Shown here piece by piece: positions 9,195 through 18,463 of a stretch of 64,000 nucleotides of DNA (position 1 is the stretch's first letter; each line of letters begins with the position of its first letter). The stretch covers positions 1 through 64,000 of the forward strand of contig NZ_PYMA01000018.1 in assembly GCF_003026495.1 (NCBI RefSeq). The letters are read 5' to 3'. This DNA is from Photobacterium sanctipauli (GTDB taxonomy: Bacteria; Pseudomonadota; Gammaproteobacteria; Enterobacterales; Vibrionaceae). Both the position numbers and the translations under genes were made by a program. The notes below the pieces were generated by a model. It made no database searches and was not told the DNA's origin. It worked only from the letters and a program-made list of their open reading frames with translations.

Positions 9195-9596
9195 TCACGA
9201 ATTGATTTTATTGATGGCAACTCGCATATGGCGGTTGGAGGCATTGGCTGGTGGTTTTGGCTCTACCTCTTTTTTTCCTGCCATAAGATGACGGATAGCA
9301 AGATAGGGATGGCGAAATAACATTTTCGGGCCGGCATAGCGCATGATTTCTTTTGAGCGAGCTTTATAGTCGGCTTTATAGCAATGGATTGGGCATAATT
9401 TACACGTTGGCTTGCTCCCTCCATATGGGCAGCGATCGAGACGAGTATGCGCGTAGGCAAGAAAGTCTTCACATTCGTCACAGAGTGACGCTGACTGATG
9501 TTTGTCTCGGCAATAGATGACGACCATGGCTTTGATGGTTTTGAACTCGAGGTTTAAACTTTCGATCAAAAAATCGTGCTGTTCTGACTGTTTCAT
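9195..9596 (-). CDS. ygbA: YgbA-like (nitrous oxide-stimulated promoter family) protein
   Basis: A 133-residue Cys-rich protein with a C-x-x-C-x-D-F-L-A-Y-A block (LCDECEDFLAYA), RLDRCPYGGSKPTCKLCPIHCY and YAGPKMLFRHPYLAIRHL, the pattern of the E. coli YgbA family. The Cys pairs suggest metal or Fe-S binding. In enterics the gene belongs to the NsrR nitric-oxide regulon. No clear NsrR site was recognised upstream here. The ATG at 9596 has GGGA 6 bases upstream and is preferred over a TTG at 9614. Confidence 0.75.
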   Translation of the reverse strand: MKQSEQHDFLIESLNLEFKTIKAMVVIYCRDKHQSASLCDECEDFLAYAHTRLDRCPYGGSKPTCKLCPIHCYKADYKARSKEIMRYAGPKMLFRHPYLAIRHLMAGKKEVEPKPPANASNRHMRVAINKINS

Positions 9597-9842
9597 GATG
9601 TTCCCATTAATCAAACAAAGCAGAGTGATTAACCGTGTAATTTAACTTTAGGTGTATTTGTAATGTAACTTATAACTAATGCACAAAACCATGACCTGAA
9701 TCGTGATTTTTTGGGCAAAATGCGTTGATCTTGTTAAGAGAACGAAAAAAACATACAAATATGCCAAGAATCAGCCCTGTATGGGTTGATTTCATTGGTT
9801 TTGAGCAGTAGTATCCGCACCTCTTTTTTTGTGGTGGTGTAT

Positions 9843-10136
9843 ATGAGCAGATTTGAGTGCCTAGAAAGAATTGTCGACGAATACCGTAAGAAAGTTCGTG
9901 ACGCGGAGTTTAATAAACAGAATGACAGTGAAGTCGCTAAAGTGTTGGTTCTGCTTGTTGGAAACTCTATGTTCAACTTGGCAGATGAATTTGCAGATTG
10001 GGTAAATCGTGGTGGCGATCGTAGCTACGGCGGTAAGTTCTTTGTTTCTAAGCAGCTAATGACGTTGCTAGAGCCAGTGACTTTCCGTGGTGTAACGGTT
10101 CGTCGTGACTCGATTAAGTTGTTCCGAATCTCATAA
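9843..10136 (+). CDS. Small conserved-looking protein of unknown function
   Basis: A 97-residue protein (MSRFECLERIVDEYRKK...). It is rich in charged helix and has the C-terminal segment FRGVTVRRDSIKLFRIS. Codon use is host-like. Not recognised. The start at 9843 is chosen because the upstream in-frame extension is low-complexity hydrophobic sequence without a ribosome site. Confidence 0.6.
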   Translation: MSRFECLERIVDEYRKKVRDAEFNKQNDSEVAKVLVLLVGNSMFNLADEFADWVNRGGDRSYGGKFFVSKQLMTLLEPVTFRGVTVRRDSIKLFRIS

Positions 10137-10197
10137 TTCGAATAGCCCAATATCGTTTATTCAATGACTCTCATAAAGAAAAATTGAAAAACAGAAT

Positions 10198-10318
10198 TTA
10201 TGCTAGCCGATACGAGTGCCTACCCGTGAAAGCGTGGTGAGCCTTAATAGGTTGGCAACCATTGGCTCAATAACTGGGTCAATGACAAGAAAAGGTGCTT
10301 CGGCATCTTTTTTTGTAT
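10198..10318 (+). ncRNA. Candidate structured intergenic RNA with terminator
   Basis: This stretch lies between two genes in a gap of about 360 bases. It has an outer stem TGAGCC/GGCTCA enclosing GGTT-GGC-AACC, and ends in AAAGGTGC-TTCG-GCATCTTT plus a T run (10291-10318). The terminator lies 155 bases after the upstream stop codon, so it may end a separate small RNA. No known RNA family was recognised. Confidence 0.35.
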
Positions 10319-10498
10319 CTGAGGCTTCGTGTGTGCAATTCTTAGGCGTTGCGATTGAAATCTACTCTATGTGTGGTTGGGTGGATAATGACGGCGCAGA
10401 GAGCGTTTGAGCGCCTTGGATGGGCTAACTTGTATGACAGGGTAGGCTCTGATATAACTCTCTGGAAACATAGTCAGCCACTCAAAGAGATAAAATAA

Positions 10499-11140
10499 AT
10501 GGATGCAGAATTTTGGCACAGCCGCTGGGCGGAAAACCGTATTGGCTTTCACCTGGACGATACCAACCCAATCTTAGTGAAGCATTGGCCAGCAATAAGC
10601 CATTCGAGAGAGGATGTTGTTCTCGTGCCGATGTGCGGTAAATCCGTTGATTTAACTTGGCTTGCTGAAAAACACAATAAAGTGGTGGGTGTTGAGCTTA
10701 GCGATATTGCCGTCCGCGCTTTTTTTGCTGAGCACTTTTACACGCCGATGGTGACATCGCTTGGTGGTAGTCAAACCCTGTATGAGTTCGATGAAATCAG
10801 CATTTACTGCGGTGACTTCTTTGCCACCAATATTGACCCAGTAGACGTGGTTTATGATCGTGCAGCACTGATTGCCATGCCGCAAGATATGCGTCAGCAA
10901 TATGCCGATAAACTATTGTCCTTGGTTAAGCCGGGTGGCCGCATTTTGCTCGTTACGCTAGATTACCCTCAACATGAGATGGATGGCCCTCCATTCTCTG
11001 TGACACAACAAGAAGTCGAAGCCTTGTTCTCGCAATGTAAAGTTACCCATCTCGATCGCGATGATGCGGATGAAACGCACCCGCGACGCAAGCGCGGCCT
11101 CACTCGCTTTGCTGAGGAAGTCTGGCTGATTGAAGCTTAA
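10499..11140 (+). CDS. tpm: Thiopurine S-methyltransferase
   Basis: A 213-residue SAM-dependent methyltransferase. The N-terminus [18 protein letters not shown] is diagnostic of bacterial Tpm, and the SAM-binding segment [17 protein letters not shown] and [11 protein letters not shown] are present. The family methylates thiopurines and, in some bacteria, tellurite or selenium compounds. It is followed by a strong hairpin terminator (11157-11184). Confidence 0.93.
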   Translation: MDAEFWHSRWAENRIGFHLDDTNPILVKHWPAISHSREDVVLVPMCGKSVDLTWLAEKHNKVVGVELSDIAVRAFFAEHFYTPMVTSLGGSQTLYEFDEISIYCGDFFATNIDPVDVVYDRAALIAMPQDMRQQYADKLLSLVKPGGRILLVTLDYPQHEMDGPPFSVTQQEVEALFSQCKVTHLDRDDADETHPRRKRGLTRFAEEVWLIEA

Positions 11141-11156
11141 TGATTGTCGATAAAAC

Positions 11157-11184
11157 AAAAAGGAGCTCATACGAGCTCCTTTTT
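11157..11184 (+). terminator. Terminator of tpm
   Basis: AAAAAGGAGCTC-ATAC-GAGCTCCTTTTT, a perfect 12-base inverted repeat ending in T. Confidence 0.9.
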
Positions 11185-11300
11185 AGTATTCATGCCACCC
11201 TCGAAATAGCTACTCCACAAAACAGCCACCCCACGAAATTGCTATCCAGTTCAGAGGGTGAGCGAATGGCGTGACGCTGTCACAGCTGGCTATGTGATAA

Positions 11301-12476
11301 TTAGCATTCAACCTTGATGTCAGCCGCTGTTGCAACCGCGTCTTCAATCGCTTCTTCAACCGTGTTGCGGCGAGTAAGGGCAACACCAAGACGGCGGCGA
11401 CCATTGATTTCTGGCTTACCGAAAAGGCGAACCTGTGTATTTGGACGTGCTAGCGCTTCGGTTAGGTTGTCAAAGCGAATATCCGTTGAAATACCGTCAG
11501 CAAGCAATACCGCCGATGCCGATGGACCGTATTGGTGAATCGAGTGGATAGGCAAGCCAAGGAATGCACGAACATGCAGGGCAAATTCCGACAGCTCTTG
11601 TGAGATCAAGGTCACCATGCCAGTGTCATGTGGGCGAGGTGATACTTCACTAAACAGCACTTGATCGCCTTTAACGAACAATTCAACACCAAATAGGCCG
11701 TAACCACCCAGTGCATTAACGACTTTTTCAGCAACGTCTTGTGCTGCTTTTAACGCCGCTTCTGACATTTGCTGTGGTTGCCATGATTCGCGGTAATCGC
11801 CGTCTTCCTGACGATGACCGATTGGGGCGCAGAAGTGAACGCCGTCGGCTGCACGCACAGTGAGCAAAGTAATTTCGTAATCGAATTCAACAAAGCCTTC
11901 AACAATGACACGTCCAGCGCCTGCGCGGCCGCCTTCTTGAGCATATTGCCATGCCGACTCGATATCAGCCGGTGTTTTAATCACGCTCTGGCCTTTGCCT
12001 GAAGAGCTCATGATAGGTTTTACAACACAGGGGGTACCGATGTGCTCAACTGAAGCTTTGAAAGCTTCAAACTGATCGGAGAACTCGTAAGGCGATGTTG
12101 GGATAGACAGTTCTTCAGCGGCGAGTCGGCGGATACCTTCACGGTTCATTGTTAGTTTGGTTGCATTCGCTGTTGGTACAACGTTCAAACCTTCTGCTTC
12201 CAGCTCTACCAGTGTATCTGTGGCAATTGCTTCGATTTCAGGTACAACATAATGCGGCTTTTCAACTTCAATGACGTGCTTTAGGGCTTCACGATCAAGC
12301 ATGTCGATAACATGGCTACGATGGGCAACTTGCATGGCTGGGGCGTCGGCATATCGATCGACAGCGATAACTTCTAGGCCTAAGCGCTGACATTCAATCG
12401 CGACTTCTTTACCCAGTTCGCCAGAGCCAAGAAGCAGTACGCGTGTTGCGTTTAAGCGGGTTGCAGTTCCTAACAT
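11301..12476 (-). CDS. purT: Formate-dependent GAR transformylase PurT
   Basis: A 391-residue ATP-grasp enzyme that formylates glycinamide ribonucleotide with formate and ATP in purine synthesis. It shows [22 protein letters not shown] at the start, ATP-grasp segments ([15 protein letters not shown]) and [16 protein letters not shown]. Length equals the family norm (392). A PurR box lies about 60 bases upstream of the start. Confidence 0.95.
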   Translation of the reverse strand: MLGTATRLNATRVLLLGSGELGKEVAIECQRLGLEVIAVDRYADAPAMQVAHRSHVIDMLDREALKHVIEVEKPHYVVPEIEAIATDTLVELEAEGLNVVPTANATKLTMNREGIRRLAAEELSIPTSPYEFSDQFEAFKASVEHIGTPCVVKPIMSSSGKGQSVIKTPADIESAWQYAQEGGRAGAGRVIVEGFVEFDYEITLLTVRAADGVHFCAPIGHRQEDGDYRESWQPQQMSEAALKAAQDVAEKVVNALGGYGLFGVELFVKGDQVLFSEVSPRPHDTGMVTLISQELSEFALHVRAFLGLPIHSIHQYGPSASAVLLADGISTDIRFDNLTEALARPNTQVRLFGKPEINGRRRLGVALTRRNTVEEAIEDAVATAADIKVEC

Positions 12477-12533
12477 CGGAGTTCCTTACTGAAAGTGGTC
12501 AAACTGGGGCGATCATACAGTATTTTTTTGTTT

Positions 12534-12549
12534 GCGCAAACGTTTGCTT
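12534..12549. promoter_or_regulatory. PurR operator upstream of purT
   Basis: GCGCAAACGTTTGCTT matches the PurR consensus ACGCAAACGTTTGCGT at 14 of 16 positions. It lies 58-73 bases upstream of the purT start, consistent with purine repression. Confidence 0.85.
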
Positions 12550-12808
12550 TTTGTTTTCTGTCCATCCCTTTTTGTGGCTTATTCTTGGGTTATCAGCACG
12601 ATAGTCAATGAGATAGTGCTTGTTGGCTTGCTGAGCAAAATGAGAAATATCGCTGGTATATTGCGCATTTGCGGCAGTGGAATGCTGCTATCAAACACTG
12701 TTCATAATTTGTCAAAGTTCTGTCATGATTGGGGCTGAACGCTCGAAATCAAGGAACTTTCCCGTTAAATTGACGCCAGTTTCGATTGATTAAAGCAGTA
12801 GTATAACC

Positions 12809-13213
12809 ATGAAAAAAGCGTTAGTAGGTTTAGGTTTGTTGTGTGCACTACCAATGCAGGCGCAAGCGGCACAAGCTTTGGGTGTGTTTTTCGGTAGCCC
12901 GATGTCAGGTATTCAATATAAGCACCATGACCTTCGTTTCTCACTCGGTATTGACGATTTTGGCTTGGCTTTTGACAAGACTTTTAACCTAGGATCACTG
13001 ACTAATGATCCTGGTATGAATAATATCTACACCTTCGTTGGCGCCCAATATGTCGATAAGAAGTATGACAAACTGGGTGTTCGTGGCGGTATTGGCTTTG
13101 AAGTGCCAATCAATAGCTTTGAGTTTTATGGCGAAGTAGGGCCGACGCTATACGTAGTGGAAGACGTGGACCTCGAGCTTGAAGGCCAGTTAGGTTTCCG
13201 CGTACGCTTCTAA
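12809..13213 (+). CDS. Small exported protein, probably beta-rich
   Basis: A 134-residue protein with a clear signal peptide (MKKALVGLGLLCALPMQAQA, cleavage near residue 20). The mature part has alternating hydrophobic strands and ends in GQLGFRVRF, with a terminal Phe as in outer-membrane beta-barrel proteins. No family recognised. It is followed by a hairpin terminator. Confidence 0.75.
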   Translation: MKKALVGLGLLCALPMQAQAAQALGVFFGSPMSGIQYKHHDLRFSLGIDDFGLAFDKTFNLGSLTNDPGMNNIYTFVGAQYVDKKYDKLGVRGGIGFEVPINSFEFYGEVGPTLYVVEDVDLELEGQLGFRVRF

Positions 13214-13233
13214 CGTTAATTTCCTTCAGTTAG

Positions 13234-13283
13234 AAAAGCCAACCCTTTCCCAAATTGGGATAGCGGGTTGGCTTTTGCTTTTT
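13234..13283 (+). terminator. Terminator after the small exported protein
   Basis: AAAAGCCAACCC ... GGGTTGGCTTTT, a perfect 12-base inverted repeat followed by a T-rich run. It may work in both directions, because the TAXI gene ends convergently nearby. Confidence 0.85.
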
Positions 13284-13324
13284 GGGCCTTATTCTTTTAG
13301 CAAAGTCCTGCCAGTGTTTAGCTG

Positions 13325-14296
13325 TTAATCTTTGATTAATCCCGCTTCTACGTAATATTGCTTAGCACCGTCATGAAGTGGGGCTGAGAGGCCATCTTTG
13401 ATCATCTCTTCTTTTTCTAAATGGGCAAACGCGGGGTGAAGCTTTTTGAATGTATCAAAGTCGGTGAAAACGGCCTTTACAACTTGGTAAATTAGGTTTT
13501 TATCAACCGCTGCTGAAGAGACAAATGTTGCCCCTACGCCAAAGGTTTGCACATCTTTGTCAGACCCCTTGTACATTCCCCCTGGTACGGTAGCAACACG
13601 GTAGAAATCATTCTCTTTGATAAGCTGTTCAACGACAGGACCAGATACTTCGACAATGACGCTATCACAAGCGGTTGTCGCTTCTTTGATGGCACCACTT
13701 GGGTGGCCAACGGTATAAACCATCGCGTCAATTTTATTGTCGCATAAGGCTTTGGATTGTTCTGACGCTTTCAGCTCTGAAACCTGCGCAAAGTCTTTCT
13801 CTGTCCAGCCCATTGCACCCATTAAGACTTCCATCGTGCCACGTTGGCCAGATCCCGGGTTACCGATATTGACTCGTTTCCCCTTGAGATCGGAAAAAGT
13901 TTTGATCCCTGAATCTGCTCTGGCAACCACAGTGAAAGGTTCAGGGTGAATAGAGAACACAGAGCGTAGTGACTTAAACGGCCCTTTAGATTCAAATTTA
14001 CTGGTACCGTTATAGGCATGATATTGCCAGTCTGATTGGGCAATGCCCAAGTCTAGCTCGCCAGCACGGATGGTATTGATGTTGTAAATAGAGCCACCGG
14101 TTGATTCAACAGAACACCGGACACCGTGCGTTTTTCTGTCTTTGTTGACCAAACGGCAGATGGCCCCACCGGTTGGATAGTACACGCCGGTGACGCCACC
14201 AGTACCGATAGTAATGAAATCTTCAGAGGCCGCTGGTAGCGACAGGGCAATGGCTAACGCCCCAATGAAAGAAGAAACCCAAGTGCGCATTGTCAT
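13325..14296 (-). CDS. TAXI-family TRAP transporter solute-binding protein
   Basis: A periplasmic binding protein of about 323 residues. A signal peptide covers residues 1-25, then FITIGTGGVTGVYYPTGGAICRLVN, the TAXI signature with its glycine-rich ligand loop, and SDLKGKRVNIGNPGSGQRGTME. The start at 14296 (MTMRTW) has GGAG 8 bases upstream, and longer in-frame starts lack one. No TRAP membrane subunit is adjacent, so the partner must be encoded elsewhere. Confidence 0.9.
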   Translation of the reverse strand: MTMRTWVSSFIGALAIALSLPAASEDFITIGTGGVTGVYYPTGGAICRLVNKDRKTHGVRCSVESTGGSIYNINTIRAGELDLGIAQSDWQYHAYNGTSKFESKGPFKSLRSVFSIHPEPFTVVARADSGIKTFSDLKGKRVNIGNPGSGQRGTMEVLMGAMGWTEKDFAQVSELKASEQSKALCDNKIDAMVYTVGHPSGAIKEATTACDSVIVEVSGPVVEQLIKENDFYRVATVPGGMYKGSDKDVQTFGVGATFVSSAAVDKNLIYQVVKAVFTDFDTFKKLHPAFAHLEKEEMIKDGLSAPLHDGAKQYYVEAGLIKD

Positions 14297-14376
14297 AATG
14301 AGACTCCGTTGCGTAACAAAAGGTGATGACCATGAAGTGTAGTCGCTAGATTGGATTCTTTTGTCGTGCAGATAAG

Positions 14377-14399
14377 AAAATCCCCGCAAAAGCGGGGAC
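14377..14399 (-). terminator. Terminator of the DMT transporter gene
   Basis: TCCCCGC-AAAA-GCGGGGA. On the minus strand it is followed by TTTTC and lies just after the DMT stop codon. Confidence 0.8.
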
Positions 14400-14419
14400 T
14401 TGATAATCGGTCGGGAGGG

Positions 14420-15307
14420 TTATTGGGTTACGGGACGCTTTCTGTTTTCCCATTGAGTGATGAATGCGACAGAGGCAATGATGATGGCTGCGCCAAGCCA
14501 CAAACGGCCAGGTGGCACCCAACTGAATACAAGCCAGCCCGCCAAGACATTCAGAGGGAGCTTGGCATGGTCGAAAGGCTGTACGAAGGAAGCATCTGCC
14601 ACAGCATAAGCTTTGGCAATGGCCCATTGCGCCAGTGCCGTGAGCAAGCCTGCGCCAATAAGCAGCAGCCATGTCACACCTGTTGATGGCATGGTAAAGC
14701 TCGGTATCGCGAGAAAAATATTGAATGGCGTGATTAGGATCAGCAAGTACACGACGATGGTTGTTGGCGAATCATGGGCTGACATCTTCTTCACCATCAG
14801 TGAATAGCATGCCCAGAAGAAAGCGGCGCCAACAGGCAGTAGCGATGCCCAACTGAAATCGTCACCCCATGGCTCGAGAATGATCATTGCACCGATGAAC
14901 CCGCTGAGGGTGGCAACCCAACGTGCGGTACCGACTTTCTCTTTTAGGAATAGGCCAGATCCAATGGTGGCAAACAGTGGAGAGGTCATTAGCAATGCAA
15001 TCCCTTGCCAAATTGGAACAGGGTAAGCCAGCGCCCACAGCCATAGTTGAATACCGATGACGGAAAGGAATACCCGGAAACAATGCATGCCGAAGTGTTC
15101 GGTTTTTAACGCATTGCGAAGCCCAAGTTTATGCAACCAAGGGAAAATGGCCACCAATGCGATGAAGTACTGAAACAGCGCCACCGTGGTGGATGGGATA
15201 TGCAAAATCATACTGACGTATTGCGCCATGCTATTAACAATGGCAAAGGCCAGTCCGGCGATAAGCATCCAGCTCGCGCCTTGAAGCGGGTTATGTTGAT
15301 GTGACAT
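14420..15307 (-). CDS. DMT-superfamily (EamA) transporter
   Basis: A 295-residue inner-membrane protein with about ten hydrophobic segments in two EamA repeats. The second repeat starts around LLPVGAAFFWACYSL. The family exports or imports metabolites of many kinds. The substrate is unknown. It reads in the same direction as cdd but is separated from it by a terminator. Confidence 0.85.
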   Translation of the reverse strand: MSHQHNPLQGASWMLIAGLAFAIVNSMAQYVSMILHIPSTTVALFQYFIALVAIFPWLHKLGLRNALKTEHFGMHCFRVFLSVIGIQLWLWALAYPVPIWQGIALLMTSPLFATIGSGLFLKEKVGTARWVATLSGFIGAMIILEPWGDDFSWASLLPVGAAFFWACYSLMVKKMSAHDSPTTIVVYLLILITPFNIFLAIPSFTMPSTGVTWLLLIGAGLLTALAQWAIAKAYAVADASFVQPFDHAKLPLNVLAGWLVFSWVPPGRLWLGAAIIIASVAFITQWENRKRPVTQ

Positions 15308-15393
15308 GTTATAAATTTTGTAGTTAACCTAGAAAAATCATACACCTGCTTTTACGGTGAATAAACTTGTTTTATATAAAATGTACATAAATA

Positions 15394-15420
15394 AAAACCG
15401 CCAATAGAATTGGCGGCTTT
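15394..15420 (-). terminator. Terminator of cdd
   Basis: AAAACCGCCAAT-AGA-ATTGGCGGCTTT. Read on the minus strand it ends in a T run, 65 bases after the cdd stop. Confidence 0.85.
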
Positions 15421-15484
15421 AATGGGAACAGAGTAGCTATTCGCTTGCTTGTTTAAGCTGCAATATCTTTAAGCAGCTATATAT

Positions 15485-16372
15485 TTAAGCAGCAACGTAC
15501 GTTAGCGGTACATCTGGGTTTAGTGCTTCAAGTGTTGTTTGGGTATCAGATAGGTGGCTGATTGTGCTATCAGCTTTTTCTACTAATGCCGCTTCTGCAA
15601 TTTCTGCTAACGGGTAGCCAGCCATGTTCATGTTCACCAAAGCAACTTGAAGCGGGGGAAGACTCGGGTTGAATGCCGCATTCTCTGCGTACATGCCAAT
15701 AAAGGTCTGGCCGTCTTTGGCCTTAAGTGCCACGCCGCTGAAATTCTTGGTGTAGGGTGCATGAGCACGGTTGGCTGCTTGGCATGCCAACGCAACTAAC
15801 GCTTCATCTGCTTCTGTAGTCATACCGTGGTTTACGGTTGATAGCAGGGCATCTGTAATATTGAGATCTGCCGGGCCAAACGACTCAGGTAAGTATTCTT
15901 GTAGGCTCTTTGCTTCACGCTCAGGCAGTTGAACAACAAGTTCTTGTGCTGTCGTTAGCTCATTCATGAACTGGCGGCAGTGGCCACATGGGCTGTAGTT
16001 AATGGTGATATCGGAAATACCAGTTTCACCTTTAACCCAAGCATGGCTAATCGCAGATTGTTCGGCATGAATTGTTTGCGACAGGCAGGCACCAACAAAT
16101 TCCATGTTAGCACCAAAGTAAAGTTTGCCAGATTCGCCGCGTACAATTGCGCCGACATAGAAGTTAGAAATTGGAGCGACGGAATAGGCAGCTGCTAGAG
16201 GAAGTAATGCCACGCGTAGTTCGCTGTCTGTCATTTGTGTTTGCGACAGCAGCTGAGCAAAGGTCTCAGGGCTAATTGTTGCATCGAATGTATCAGCTTC
16301 TAGAACAGGTTTAATAGCAGAAGCTAAATCAGCGGGTAGAGAGCCTAAAGCATCCATTACTTTAGTGTGCAT
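15485..16372 (-). CDS. cdd: Cytidine deaminase
   Basis: A 295-residue dimer-type cytidine deaminase (E. coli-like two-domain form, 294 residues). The N-terminal catalytic domain has HAEQSAI (zinc His and catalytic Glu) and [12 protein letters not shown] (two zinc Cys). The C-terminal domain is the degenerate copy. It converts cytidine and deoxycytidine to uridine forms. It follows yohJ-yohK as in E. coli. A perfect-core CRP site and a CytR-type octamer lie upstream. Confidence 0.95.
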   Translation of the reverse strand: MHTKVMDALGSLPADLASAIKPVLEADTFDATISPETFAQLLSQTQMTDSELRVALLPLAAAYSVAPISNFYVGAIVRGESGKLYFGANMEFVGACLSQTIHAEQSAISHAWVKGETGISDITINYSPCGHCRQFMNELTTAQELVVQLPEREAKSLQEYLPESFGPADLNITDALLSTVNHGMTTEADEALVALACQAANRAHAPYTKNFSGVALKAKDGQTFIGMYAENAAFNPSLPPLQVALVNMNMAGYPLAEIAEAALVEKADSTISHLSDTQTTLEALNPDVPLTYVAA

Positions 16373-16428
16373 GAGTTATCACTCCGTCTTGTGTATGGAG
16401 AAACATTGTAGGCATAGAACTAAAATTA

Positions 16429-16450
16429 TAGTGTGATCATTGTCACAAAT
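16429..16450. promoter_or_regulatory. CRP-cAMP site upstream of cdd
   Basis: The core TGTGA-TCATTG-TCACA (16432-16447) matches the CRP consensus in both half sites. It lies about 60 bases upstream of the cdd start. The octamer GTTGCATT at 16471-16478 resembles a CytR half site, consistent with CRP/CytR control of nucleoside catabolism. Confidence 0.8.
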
Positions 16451-16560
16451 GATTGTTGATGTTTGCAGTTGTTGCATTAATGAGAGTCGGTTCACACAGT
16501 TTACAAAAATATAGCCTATATTAATCAACAGGTTAAATATGTATTCGATTGCTTACACAA

Positions 16561-17241
16561 TTACGCGAAAAGGTAGACAATCAAAGGAAAGATCAGTGGC
16601 GCCAATATAGAAGTCATCACGCCACAAATCACTAGGGCCAGTGAACTGAATGCACCGTCTTGGTAATTTTCTTCTGTTGCTTTTGCGGTACCTAACGCGT
16701 GCGATACCGTGCCCATGGTGAGTCCTTTTGCAATAGGTGCCCTGGTACCCATTAAGCGGAAAATAGGGTAGCCCAACACAGCGCCAAACAGCCCTGCAAT
16801 GATGACCATAACAGCCGCAATAGAAGGTACACCGCCGACTTGATCCGCCACAGCCATTGCAATGGGGGTGGTGACCGATTTTGGCAAAATACTGGCGGTG
16901 AGCTGTAAATCTGCCCCCATCAGCAAAGCAATGCCTGCACCGGTGAACATCGACAGCACGCTACCTACGAAGCAGGCGGAAAGAATGACTTTCCACTTTT
17001 GGCGAATTTGCGAAAGTTGCTCATAGAGAGGAAAGGCAAGCGCAACGACAGCGGGCTCAAGCAGTGCATCAAGCCACTTGTTTTGTTCGAAATAGGTTTC
17101 ATAGGGCACATTCAGCCACATTAGCAGCGGAATAATAATCACCAAGCAAATCAATAGTGGGTTAACAATCGGGTGCTGCAGGTGCTTGGAGATATAACGT
17201 GCCGTATAGAAAACCACTAAGGTAGTGATAAGCCAGATCAT
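16561..17241 (-). CDS. yohK: LrgB/CidB-family membrane protein YohK
   Basis: A 226-residue polytopic protein with the LrgB signature segments LPKSVTTPIAMAVADQVGG and GTVSHALGTAKATEE. The family works with LrgA partners in holin-like control of murein hydrolase export or in metabolite transport. Its start overlaps the yohJ stop (ATGA type), so the two are translationally coupled. Confidence 0.9.
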   Translation of the reverse strand: MIWLITTLVVFYTARYISKHLQHPIVNPLLICLVIIIPLLMWLNVPYETYFEQNKWLDALLEPAVVALAFPLYEQLSQIRQKWKVILSACFVGSVLSMFTGAGIALLMGADLQLTASILPKSVTTPIAMAVADQVGGVPSIAAVMVIIAGLFGAVLGYPIFRLMGTRAPIAKGLTMGTVSHALGTAKATEENYQDGAFSSLALVICGVMTSILAPLIFPLIVYLFA

Positions 17242-17627
17242 GCTTTTCCCTTTTCCTTTCCTGTTTCCTTGTACTGCAGTGCCAACCCAAGGACGATAAA
17301 AACGACGATGCTACTACCCAAAGTACTTAGCAGGATGATCATGGCATTGGCTTGGAGAAGATCGAGATAATTGATTAAGCCAACACCAACGGGCACAAAA
17401 AGCAATGCCATGTGGCGGATAAGTAAATGGCAGCCTGCCATTGCCCAAGGGGAAGGGATAAAGCCACTTGAAAGTAAACCAAATAAAACCAGCATACCTA
17501 TGATGCTGCCGGGTATTGCAATTTGGGTGTAGTGCTGGATAGCTTTGCCAATCATAAGGCAGACAAAGATGATGAAGAAAGAACGTAGATAAGCCATGAG
17601 CCCCTTCGTTAACTGGAATTGACTCAT
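17238..17627 (-). CDS. yohJ: LrgA/CidA-family membrane protein YohJ
   Basis: A 129-residue protein with four hydrophobic segments and the family motif IPGSIIGMLVLFGLLSSGFI followed by LLIRHMALLFVPVGVG. It is the partner of YohK in a holin-like pair. The start at 17627 gives the length of E. coli YohJ. An ATG at 17597 has a better ribosome site (GAAGGGG) and is a possible alternative. Confidence 0.88.
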   Translation of the reverse strand: MSQFQLTKGLMAYLRSFFIIFVCLMIGKAIQHYTQIAIPGSIIGMLVLFGLLSSGFIPSPWAMAGCHLLIRHMALLFVPVGVGLINYLDLLQANAMIILLSTLGSSIVVFIVLGLALQYKETGKEKGKA

Positions 17628-17702
17628 TTATCATACAAAATAAATGTGATCTAAGCCACGGTTAAATCATTAAATTACATTTGTAGAAAATGGGCGTTTT
17701 GC

Positions 17703-18227
17703 TCAGTAGTTTGAGACAAGCACAATGGCTAACCCCGCTGCCGCCAATAAGAACACCGAGATCTTATGCAGCAAACTGTGCTTCACGATATGTTCAGTAG
17801 GGCTTTCAACAAACTCATCCTCTTCAGGCGGTGAAGGCTTAACGGGTTGAACGGTTTTTGTTTGATGGACGAGTCGGCAGGTTTTCTCTGGCAACGGTAC
17901 TCTAAAACCATAGTGTACGACTGCTTCAATGGGAATTGCAGCCTGTCCATTGCGTTCAAGCTTCTGAGTAAGTGATTTCAGCAGTGTATTGAGATCGTAG
18001 TGGTTGTTGTTGTCTTCGTACGGATCTATTTGCGAGAAGGTTTTGTCATAGAGTGGTTCTGCGCTGATCACTTCACCAGCACAAAAGCACATGGCTTCCA
18101 ATAAACGGGATTCATGAACCGTCAGCGGGGTTTCGGTACCGTCTTTCCACACCAATAGGTGTAAGTCTGGTTCAAAATCAACAGTATCGAATCGGTAGCA
18201 ACGGGTGAGTGTTTTTGTTGTCATATC
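17703..18227 (-). CDS. ToxR-like winged-helix regulator with C-terminal membrane anchor
   Basis: About 174 residues. The N-terminal domain is an OmpR/ToxR-type winged helix (VWKDGTETPLTVHESRLLEAM ... NTLLKSLTQKLERN ... VHYGFRVPL). A proline/acid-rich linker follows, then one membrane segment (SVFLLAAAGLAIVLVSNY) ending at the stop. It therefore lacks the periplasmic sensor domain of ToxR/CadC. The ATG at 18227 gives a normal ToxR-type N-terminus. A TTG further upstream (18326) is possible. Targets are unknown. Confidence 0.75.
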   Translation of the reverse strand, partial: DMTTKTLTRCYRFDTVDFEPDLHLLVWKDGTETPLTVHESRLLEAMCFCAGEVISAEPLYDKTFSQIDPYEDNNNHYDLNTLLKSLTQKLERNGQAAIPIEAVVHYGFRVPLPEKTCRLVHQTKTVQPVKPSPPEEDEFVESPTEHIVKHSLLHKISVFLLAAAGLAIVLVSNY

Positions 18228-18352
18228 AACCACTTTAAATTCAACTTCGAATCCATGAATGACAAACGGGTAATACCTTACCTCTTTCTCTCCATATAGT
18301 GTTGATGGTGATGTATCGAAGCGCAATTTCAGGAGTGAGGATTTTGTCTTAT

Positions 18353-18388
18353 AAAAAAGCCTCTTGGTGTGACTGACACAAGAGGCTT
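18353..18388 (-). terminator. Terminator of sbcB
   Basis: AAGCCTCTTG ... CAAGAGGCTT, a perfect 10-bp stem. On the minus strand it ends in TTTTTT, about 75 bases after the sbcB stop. Confidence 0.9.
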
Positions 18389-18463
18389 GATAATATATTA
18401 GGTTTTTCTGCTGGTTAGCAGCGAGAGTTCGCTACCAAAAAATTGTGAATACCGACTGAACTT

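Noticed and set aside
10216-10410. Open frame of 64 codons before tpm
   Set aside because: It overlaps the structured element and terminator, has no ribosome site and its residue make-up is not protein-like.
12532-12738. Open frame upstream of the small exported protein
   Set aside because: It covers the PurR box and purT promoter region and lacks a ribosome site, so it is regulatory DNA.
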